Source of the DNA: Amoebidium appalachense | Taxonomy: Eukaryota; Ichthyosporea | Reading direction: 5' to 3' | Length of the DNA stretch: 64,000 nt | Assembly (NCBI GenBank): GCA_963693365.1 | Contig: CAVNZM010000008.1 | Location: 9,114,001 to 9,178,000 of the forward strand | Shown: piece after piece, positions 55,355 to 64,000 of the stretch | How the letters are laid out: the number at the start of each line of letters is the position of its first letter | How positions within the stretch are numbered: the stretch's first letter is position 1 | The notes under the pieces: model-generated | What the model was told of the DNA's origin: nothing | What the model saw: only the letters and a program-made list of their open reading frames with translations | The model's database searches: none | Translations under genes and position numbers: made by a program

Positions 55355-56284
55355 CTAGCGAGGAAAACGGGGTTCGTCGTGGGGGAGGTTCGCCATTTCC
55401 GGGACTGGGAGCTTGTTTTTTGTATTGAGAGTACACTGCCTGTCGGCAATCTGGAAGATGGCGTGCTCGTCATCGTGTCGAAACTTGAGAACACCCAACG
55501 TGGTGCACACCGAGGCCTTTCGGGCAAGCTCTTTAACGAGCGGGAAGCAATCCGTTCTCAACAGGAATCTCATCAGAATGTGTCGCTTGGGGCGCAGTGG
55601 ACCGAAATCTACCTCGATCAGGGCTTTGACGAAATCCTCGCAGAAAAGAGCATGGCTGGCCACCGTGTAAGCATCCAACCCGGCGATAGACGACGACAAG
55701 ACCACCAACTCCATAGGTTTGTATTCGTGGTTTGACTTAATCCCATCGATAAGACACTCTATGTATCCGGCTCTATGCCGCACGGGCAAGGTAGCCGGAA
55801 GCCCAAAGAACACCATGCTTTGCGTGCGTGCAAAATAGGGTTCGTCGTGGTGGGCGTTCGCCAATTCCGTTGGGACCTTGTTGTTTTTTGTATTGAGAGT
55901 ACACTGCCTGTCGGCAATCTGGAAGATGGCGTGCTCGTCATCGTGTCGAACCTTGAGAACACCCAACGTGGTACACACCGAGGCCTTTCGGGCAAGCTCT
56001 TTAACGAGCGGGAAGCAATCCGTTCTCAACAGGAAACTCATCAGAATGTGTCGCTTGGGGCGCAGTGGACCGAAATCTACCTCGATCAGGGCTTTGACGA
56101 AATCCTCGCAGAAAAGAGCATGGCTGGCCACCGTGTAAGCATCCAACCCGGCGATAGACGACGACAAGACCACCAACTCCATAGGTTTGTATTCGTGGTT
56201 TGACTTAATCCCATCGATAAGACACTCTATGTATCCGGCTCTATGCCGCACGGGCAAGGTAGCCGGAAGCCCAAAGAACACCAT
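55355..56284 (-). CDS. Unknown protein of two tandem ~156-residue units, 309 aa
   Basis: I do not recognise the family. From the ATG at 56284 (the frame stays open back to about 56320) the protein contains two nearly identical units with a period of 468 bp. Each begins MVFFGLPATLPVRHRAG, passes YKPMELVVLSSSIAGLD, ALFCEDFVKALIEVDFGP and LLRTDCFPLVKELARKAS, and ends in HDDEHAIFQIADRQC. The alternation of Leu/Val-rich helices suggests an alpha-helical repeat fold (HEAT- or ankyrin-like), but that is a guess. The junction is divergent (NNKVPTELANAHHDEPYF) while the units differ at only a few residues, so the duplication is recent or kept alike by conversion. The product ends EPRFPR. An upstream exon is possible because unit 1 lacks the start seen in unit 2. 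Confidence 0.6.
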   Translation of the reverse strand: MVFFGLPATLPVRHRAGYIECLIDGIKSNHEYKPMELVVLSSSIAGLDAYTVASHALFCEDFVKALIEVDFGPLRPKRHILMSFLLRTDCFPLVKELARKASVCTTLGVLKVRHDDEHAIFQIADRQCTLNTKNNKVPTELANAHHDEPYFARTQSMVFFGLPATLPVRHRAGYIECLIDGIKSNHEYKPMELVVLSSSIAGLDAYTVASHALFCEDFVKALIEVDFGPLRPKRHILMRFLLRTDCFPLVKELARKASVCTTLGVLKFRHDDEHAIFQIADRQCTLNTKNKLPVPEMANLPHDEPRFPR

Positions 56285-56420
56285 GCTTTGCGTGCGCACT
56301 TTTGACCTTGTTGAAATGATTTAGCGTGGATGATGTGATTTGCCATTTTATATAAATCATGAAGAAGCGGAGTCTGCGAAGCTTCGACATCTCAGTATTG
56401 GAGTCCGGCAAGCCGCGGTT

Positions 56421-56475
56421 TGAGTCCGTGAGTCCGTGAGTCCGTGAGTCCGTGAGTCCGTGAGTCCGTGAGTCC
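56421..56475. repeat. (GAGTCCGT)n octamer array
   Basis: About 6.5 perfect copies, just upstream (on the minus strand) of the duplicated ORF. Confidence 0.95.
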
Positions 56476-57089
56476 GCCCCTGAACGGGGCAGAACGATTG
56501 GCAGAGATTAAATAGCCTTATATGGTAACTAACGAGCATGTAATGCCGCGGACGTGTGGTGGGAGCGGGGCAAACCTATTGGTGATCGTGTTTCATGTTA
56601 TTGCTTAAAAAGCCTTCATATGGTAACCATGGTGATCGTGTTTCGTGTTTGCCAGAGGATTCGGGATTTTCTGGAAGTCTGCTGTGTCGAGCGGTCCGGT
56701 AGGGCGTGCTATTACAGTGCCTCCGCGATATTGTCACACCTTAAAACTGTTAAAACATAGAACATACCAAGATGTGACAGTATTGTACAGGTCTAGGGGA
56801 CACTATATATAAAACTGATCTCGGCGGAGCCTCGATCTGTGGCCCAATCTCCATACGAGGCAGTGGGGAAGCGTAGGCGCGCGCGCGCGCGTGTGTGTGT
56901 GTGCGTGTGTGGGGGGAGGTGAAGGAGAGGCGGGTTGGGGGAGGAGGTAGAAGAGGTATCGGGTAGGGAGAGGGAAGTTGCATGTGTGTGTGCGGGCGGG
57001 GGGAGCTACCATATGAGAGGAGTTAGGCACTTATGCAGTGCGAGTGTGTTGATTTGTCTGTGTTGGGTGTTATGGGTGTGTGTGTGTGT

Positions 57090-57155
57090 GGGTTGGGGGG
57101 GGGGGGGGGGGGGGGGGGGGGGAGGGGAGGGGAAGGGGAAGGGGAGAGGATGCAG

Positions 57156-57213
<58 letters not shown>

Positions 57214-57291
57214 TGTGTGTATTGTGCACACATGTGTGTGTGTGTGTGTGTGTGTGCGTGTGTGTCTGCAGTGCGTGTGTGCGTGTGTGCG

Positions 57292-57323
<32 letters not shown>

Positions 57324-57390
57324 GAGAGAGGTGTGTGTGTGTGTGTGTTTGTGTGTGTGTGTTTGTGTGTGTTTGCGTGCACATGATATG
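57090..57390. repeat. Poly-G and (GT)n block
   Basis: Poly-G 57097-57121 and GT-rich DNA 57159-57372 with GA and GC interruptions. Confidence 0.9.
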
Positions 57391-57417
57391 GTATGCGCGT
57401 GTGAGTGGTAGGGAGTG

Positions 57418-57472
57418 GCTGTTGATAAACACTCTCCCGACGGCAACAGAAAGACATTTTCTTTGCAGCCAT
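57418..57472. repeat. Duplicated 50-bp segment, copy 1
   Basis: GTTGATAAACACTCTCC, ACAGAA and TTTTCTTTGCAG are shared in order with 59703-59752. Each copy stands just right of a GT block. Confidence 0.8.
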
Positions 57473-57665
57473 TCCAGTCATTAGACAACAACCAATTACA
57501 TTTCACTACCGGCATACCAGTGATAAATAACCGTAAACAACCGTACGTAGGCATGATGTAGTAGGAAGGCTGTACCTGTTGCTGTCGCGGTGTTGTTGTC
57601 GACGGTGATTTAGGGATTTATGAAATCACCATGCGTTAAAGTTGGAGTTGAAAGCAATTGTGTTC

Positions 57666-58019
57666 CTATTGCGTGGAAGTACACTGGAGTGCCTTGTATT
57701 CTTTCTTCACCAGAACACAATGGAAATGAAAACGTACGTTGACTTTCTCGTTTTGGTGAATTGGTCCGTGCCCTTCAACCTTTTGTATGGCTGGTACTAC
57801 ATGCAGTTTCCCGTAGACTCCATGTGTGTCACTTTTGAAATATACCGACCATGTGCCGGCACCCCATCGATTTGTAGGATTGAAACAGTTGGGGAACTTA
57901 AGCGTTCCTGTTGCTAAACAGTAATGTTTCGGGTTTTTCAGTTGAATTGGAGAGAGAGAAGGTAAATACTCTCTGAAATCGGTACGTAGTGCCATCAATT
58001 CTCCACCGTCAGCTGCCAT
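57666..58019 (-). CDS. Hypothetical small protein, 117 aa
   Basis: Starts MAADGGELMALRTDF and ends in a stop at 57666. The sequence is of normal complexity with aromatic and charged residues (TWSVYFKSDTHGVYGKLHVV; VNVRFHFHCVLVKKEYKAL). No signal peptide or membrane span is seen and I know no family. An overlapping upstream frame (58324-57995) ends in the same place, so one of the two is probably chance. A splice acceptor (ggtttcag) sits one base before the ATG, so this may be an internal exon instead of a start. Confidence 0.35.
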   Translation of the reverse strand: MAADGGELMALRTDFREYLPSLSPIQLKNPKHYCLATGTLKFPNCFNPTNRWGAGTWSVYFKSDTHGVYGKLHVVPAIQKVEGHGPIHQNEKVNVRFHFHCVLVKKEYKALQCTSTQ

Positions 58020-58392
58020 GCTGAAACCGGATAGACTTTGAACTGAATGCGATCGCTACGTTTTGTAGTTGGTGTATATATGCCAGAATAATAATTTATG
58101 ACAGGTGCGGTTAAAGAGGGGACTGTGCGTGTTGTTTTTTTGGAGATTTGTGACTCGTTTACATATCTGAATAAAGATTTATTATTTTCAGCTGGAATCT
58201 GAATTGTGGGACTCATCGGCCGTTGCTGTTTTTCCCTTATACCTTGCTCTTGCCTTGTTGTTTGATTGCTCGTGCTCTTCCCGTTGCTTGCTCTGTTTCC
58301 CTGATCCCTTTCGTTCCCTTCCATTGCTGTTCCCTTCTCTTACCCGTGTTTTTTTCTTCCCCATTCCCGTTCTGTTTAAGCTTTTGTGGTGT

Positions 58393-58505
<113 letters not shown>

Positions 58506-58649
58506 TATGTGTGCGTGCATGTATGCGTGCGTGTGATACTGTGGCAATTACCTGCAGACTGCCAGTCGTTGCAACTTGCGACACAATGGAGGTTTGTGTG
58601 CCAATCAGATTATTGCACGTGGCATACACTTGCATGTGTTTCGGAGTGT

Positions 58650-59700
<1,051 letters not shown>

Positions 59701-59702
59701 AG

Positions 59703-59752
59703 CTGTTGATAAACACTCTCCCCACGGAAACAGAATGACTTTTTCTTTGCAG
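59703..59752. repeat. Duplicated 50-bp segment, copy 2
   Basis: Partner of 57418-57472, about 85-90% alike. Confidence 0.8.
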
Positions 59753-59817
59753 ATGGGTGGCTATGTGCTTTTAGACACATGTCCAAAACAGAAATTGTGG
59801 AGTGGGGGTTCCACTCT

Positions 59818-60180
59818 CTTTGTACCGTGTGGGCATGTTTCATCCACTACGTGTACACCATTGAAAATTCAGAGTGGGTTTGCACTCTTTTGTACCGTGT
59901 GGGCATGTTTTTCCCATCACGTGTACACCATTGAATCAGGTTTTCTGAGTGGAGACTCCACTGTTTTGTACCGTGTGGGCATGTTTTTCCCATCACGTGT
60001 ACACCAGTTTGTACCGTGTGGGTATGTCTTCCCATCACGCGTACACTACTTTGTACCGTGTGGGTATGTCTTCCCATCACGCGTACGCCATTTTGTACCG
60101 TGTGAGTATATCTTCCCATCACACGTACACCATTGAATCAAGGTTTGTGAGTGGGGATTCCACTCTGTTTGTACCGTGTC
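59818..60180. repeat. Minisatellite built on TTGTACCGTGTGGGYATG
   Basis: Seven starts of TTGTACCGTGTG (about 59819, 59892, 59968, 60010, 60051, 60094, 60169), most followed by TCCCATCACGYGTACAC. The later units are about 42 bp; earlier ones carry an insert with GAGTGG...CACTC. The plus strand reads as repeated CGYVFPSRVH but has no start or splice support. Confidence 0.9.
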
Positions 60181-61119
60181 CACCGTGAACGTGTACAAAT
60201 CATATTCACGAGATATAGGAGAAAGAGAAGAATGTCAACCATTTCTCTTCCGGGCATTTTCCCTTGCCTCTAATTTTTTTCTTCCGTTTATTATTCCCTC
60301 CTCCCCCCTCCCCCCTCCCTCCCTCCTTGCCCCCTCCCCCCCCCCCCCCCCCTCCCCTTTCTCTTCTTCTATTCTGCTTTTTTTTCATCATTGCCTCTTC
60401 CGTATCGCGTTCTTTTCTGTCCCTTTCCTTCCCTCTCTCCTTTTCCTGTTTCTTTCTTTTTCCTTCTCGTTGTCAGTTTAAAAAGTTATTAAAATAATTA
60501 TGTATCAAGCTCAAAATTCCCTGCTCCTCTCATCTTCTATTTTTTCTTTCTTGCCTACCCCCTTCTTCACCCTTGAACTAAACGCCATTCCCACTTGTCC
60601 TCCCCTGTGTTTTTTTCGATTTTATTGTTCCCCAGTCCTTTTTTCCCTCGTTTCCCTTTTCCCATCTGTTTCCCTTACCTGTCCCCTTCCCTTCCGTGTT
60701 TCTTACCTTTTCTGTTTTTTTTCCTGTCCTTTCCTGTCTTTTTTTCTTTCCCGTTTTTTGGAAGGAAGTTTAAGGAGGATATCCGTAAAGCTCATAGATA
60801 TCCGTAAAGCTCATAAACGGGAAACGAAAAACGAAGGGGAGGGGGGGGGGGGGGGGGGGAAGGGGTTTCAGAAAATTTGCGCATATCTTGCCTGCCCCTC
60901 CCCCCCTCCTTTCCCTCCCTCTGGTTTCAAAATCAACAATTCCTTACCCATTCCCCTTCCCTTACAGTGTTTCTTTTCTGCTTTTTCCTTGCCCTTACTT
61001 TTCTTTCCCCCTTTTTTGGCAAAAAACATCGAAGCAAGTAAGAAAGTAGAAAGCCATGAACAAACTAAAAAGAAGTTGTTTATGCATAGAGCTCAGAAGC
61101 AAGAAACTCCCGAAGCAAA
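60181..61119. repeat. Pyrimidine-rich DNA with small duplications
   Basis: C/T-rich stretches 60290-60480, 60530-60765 and 60895-61015, poly-G 60840-60859, and a perfect tandem pair of ATATCCGTAAAGCTCATA at 60779-60815. Confidence 0.7.
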
Positions 61120-61674
61120 TTAAGTAAAGACCAAAAGGCGAAAGAAAAATGTAAAATATACCTGATACTGTCTATTCTCTTCCACGTGCGATTCCCTGTA
61201 ATGTTGTAGCTCTTCTCTGTGTGTGTCTCTGTATTTCCGCGCATCTTCCCTATGCGCTTCCCTGTGCGTATTCCTGTAGTTCCGCGCATCTTCTCTATGT
61301 GTTTCCTTATACTCTCGTGCTTCTTCCCTGTGCGTATCCGTGTACTCTCGTGCTTCTTCCTTGTGTGTGTCCCTGTACTTTTGTGCTTCTACCGTGTGCG
61401 TGTCTCTGTACTCTTTTTCTTTGCTTCTGTGCGTGTTTTTGAAATGTTCATTATATTCGTGCTGTTTGGCACATATATCTTCTTTGTGTGCAGCATATTG
61501 TGCTCGATGTTTTTCACTACCAACATGTAAACGGCAAAAAGCTCCGGTTAAATAAGTTTCTTTTATACATCTATCCCCTGCATGGTAAAGGTGCCCATGT
61601 TCGTCTCTATAGCTACGTCGATAAACGAACGCGCACTGAGACCTAAATTTACTAGTCGTATCCATTATTTTCAT
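61120..61674 (-). CDS. Unknown protein with Cys/His cluster and 11-residue charged repeats, 184 aa
   Basis: From ATG 61674 (frame open a further ~60 bases upstream). The first half has a cysteine/histidine cluster (SQCAFVY, GDRCIKETYLTGAFCRLHV) that may bind zinc. The second half is a run of about ten copies of an 11-residue motif of the type EEAREYRDTHR, which should form a long charged helix. Similar Lys/Glu/Tyr repeats occur in proteins of phages, giant viruses and protists, without a defined function. A good donor (cag then gtatat at 61161) suggests the ORF may continue in another exon; unspliced it stops 14 codons later. I cannot name the family. Confidence 0.5.
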   Translation of the reverse strand: MKIMDTTSKFRSQCAFVYRRSYRDEHGHLYHAGDRCIKETYLTGAFCRLHVGSEKHRAQYAAHKEDICAKQHEYNEHFKNTHRSKEKEYRDTHTVEAQKYRDTHKEEAREYTDTHREEAREYKETHREDARNYRNTHREAHREDARKYRDTHREELQHYRESHVEENRQYQVYFTFFFRLLVFT

Positions 61675-62178
61675 GAATGAAGAAAATCTCCCTGAAACCT
61701 CCTTCAGTGAATTGTTCGGCAAAATGACATGTGTCTAGTTGACTAGTGCAACTTGGGCACTATAAATACCCGATACCACGCCCCATATGATTGCCGTAAT
61801 GCAAACGCACGCGCACGTGTTAACGTTCTTATAACACCTGGTGACGCGTGCGGGCTCCCTCTCTCGTCAGTTACCCAATACCATGCCCATTACTGTCGTT
61901 TAAAATGCAAGTACATCAAATACCACGCACACCTGTCTGTCACACCCTACTGCTGCACCCAATACCACGCCCAGATTAATTGGCCCAATGGACGCTTATC
62001 TCCCCAAAAACGAATCGATGTTGCCGTGCACAGCTGTCGACGTCTGTCATCACTGCGCATATGCCTGCTGCAATCTGTTTGTGAAAATTTCCCTCTATTT
62101 TTCTTATATTTCAGTGCTCTCTCTCTCTCTCTTTGCTCTTTCTCTCTTTTCTTATATTTCAGTGCTCTCTCTCTCTCT

Positions 62179-62181
<3 letters not shown>

Positions 62182-62214
<33 letters not shown>

Positions 62215-62222
62215 CCCCCCCC

Positions 62223-62309
<87 letters not shown>
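62182..62309. repeat. Poly-C joined to (CT)n, duplication copy 1
   Basis: Poly-C 62182-62233 with one T, then (CT)n to 62309. Confidence 0.95.
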
Positions 62310-62311
<2 letters not shown>

Positions 62312-62564
62312 CAATCCAAAGATGTCTGCCGATAGCCGCGTGAGTGCACACATGCATCTGTTCAGTACGACGCATGGAATGTTCCAGCTGACATATGCGT
62401 GAGAGCTCGAATGACACGCACATGTTGCAGAATGTTCCGGTTGCCGTGCACAGCTGTCGACATCTGTCATGACTGCGCATATGCCTGCTGCAATCTGTTT
62501 GTGAAAATTTCCCTCTATTTTTCTTATATTTCAGTGCTCTCTCTCTCTCTCTTTGCTCTTTCTC

Positions 62565-62703
<139 letters not shown>

Positions 62704-63162
62704 GTGACTGCCGGCCGGCCCCGCGATGCAACTAGTGGCACTACAAATACCCGATACCACGCCCCATATGATTGCCGTAATGCAAACGCACGCGCACGTG
62801 TTAACGTTCTTATAACACCTGGTGACGCGTGCGGGCTCCCTCTCTCGTCAGTTACCCAATACCATGCCCATTACTGTCGTTTAAGATGCAAGTACATCAA
62901 ATACCACGCACACCTGTCTGTCACACCGTACTGCTGCACCCAATACCACGCCCAGATCAATTGGCCCAATGGACGCTTATCTCCCCAAAAACGAATCGAT
63001 GTTGCCGTGCACAGCTGTCGACGTCTGTCATCACTGCGCATATGCCTGCTGCAATCTGTTTGTGAAAATTTCCCTCTATTTTTCTTATATTTCAGTGCTC
63101 TCTCTCTCTCTCTTTGCTCTTTCTCTCTTTTCTTATATTTCAGTGCTCTCTCTCTCTCTCTG

Positions 63163-63292
<130 letters not shown>

Positions 63293-63417
63293 CAATCCAA
63301 AGATGTCTGCCGAATAGCCGCGTGAGTGCACACATGCATCTGTTCAGTACGACGCATGGAATGTTCCAGCTGACATATGCGTGAGAGCGACACGCACATG
63401 TTGCAGAATGTTCTGGT

Positions 63418-63479
63418 AAGAAGCGAGTGATTTGATTCGCTGAAACATAAGAAGCGAGCGCTTTGATTCGCTGAAACAT
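63418..63479. repeat. 31-bp tandem pair
   Basis: AAGAAGCGAGTGATTTGATT... and AAGAAGCGAGCGCTTTGATT..., both ending TCGCTGAAACAT. Confidence 0.95.
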
Positions 63480-64000
63480 GTTCCAGCCAATCAGACTCAG
63501 ATTGGGTCGCCGCGTTCTCCGATTGCTATGGATACTGGCACCCGATTGGCTGTACACTCTTTTTTGTTCTCACGTGAGACCCGCTCTCCCCTTCCCCCAA
63601 ACCCCTATCCCCAATAAGCCCAATCTCCCTGACAGGAAACCTGTCACTGAAGGAGATTGGGAATAAGGGGATTTTAGGGGGATTTTAAAGTGCAATGAAT
63701 TCGGGTCCGGTCGTCAAAAATAGTGACGATATCAAGAGATGAACATATGGGGGTGTGATGATACCGCGGAAGCACTGTACTAATTGCAGTCAATCGATGC
63801 GGTAGGCTGCGGTTTGAGTCTGTGCGCTTCCGGCACAGGCCACCGTTTAAAACAATGTTTTAGTATATTGCAGTCCGGCAGGGTGCGATTTGTAGAGCCT
63901 GAGAGAGCCGCCCTAACTGTAGTATCTGAAAGGGTAGAAATAAGTAGAGAGAGTCTCAGAGAGAGAAAGAAAGAGAAAAAGAGAGAAAGAGAGAGAGAGA
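63480..64000. other. Right-edge stretch, no gene recognised
   Basis: Unique DNA with short direct repeats of GGAGATTGGG-type sequence near 63600-63680, ending in (GA)-rich DNA from about 63940. Confidence 0.5.

Overview
This window is nuclear DNA of a eukaryote, very probably a unicellular one. Genes are split by GT-AG introns, poly(A) signals follow several stops, and the DNA between exons is saturated with simple-sequence repeats: (CA)n/(GT)n, (CT)n/(GA)n, long poly-C/poly-G, and a 540-bp (TGCG)n array. A septin-family GTPase, a TMEM68-like acyltransferase and cAR/GPR157-like seven-TM receptors together would suit a holozoan protist such as an ichthyosporean, or an amoebozoan. That placement is inference. 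I see no rRNA, tRNA or CRISPR array.

Layout. At 491-643 (+) is the last exon of a gene entering from the left. At 3127-6186 is a decayed DIRS-order (tyrosine-recombinase type) retroelement carrying RT/RNase H only. At 7558-25522 (-) is a septin-family gene that I could assemble from 18 exons, all phase-compatible (707 codons over 18 kb, introns made largely of microsatellites). At 28283-34205 (-) is a six-exon TMEM68/DGAT2-PlsC-like acyltransferase (471 aa). At 35543-40500 (+) and 46075-48376 (+) are two paralogous seven-TM receptors sharing intron positions and an odd N terminus; the second has a one-base frame slip. At 48931-52927 is a second DIRS-order element with Gag and an intact-looking tyrosine recombinase but no RT/RNase H. 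The right end (53-64 kb) holds a minus-strand ORF made of two near-identical 156-codon units, a repeat-rich minus-strand ORF (11-residue motif), minisatellites, and a ~1 kb tandem duplication.

Across the window is an interspersed repeat of up to ~420 bp whose 3' end always runs into poly-C and which can fold into a long bulged hairpin. Both retroelements show the split-direct-repeat order A1-ORFs-B1A2-B2. The long apparent ORFs of [20 protein letters not shown] or GGGG type are translated microsatellites, not genes.

Limits: splice structures come from reading splice sites, phase and family similarity by eye. No transcript or database search was available. Exon ends in microsatellite-rich introns, and the first and last exons, are the least certain parts.
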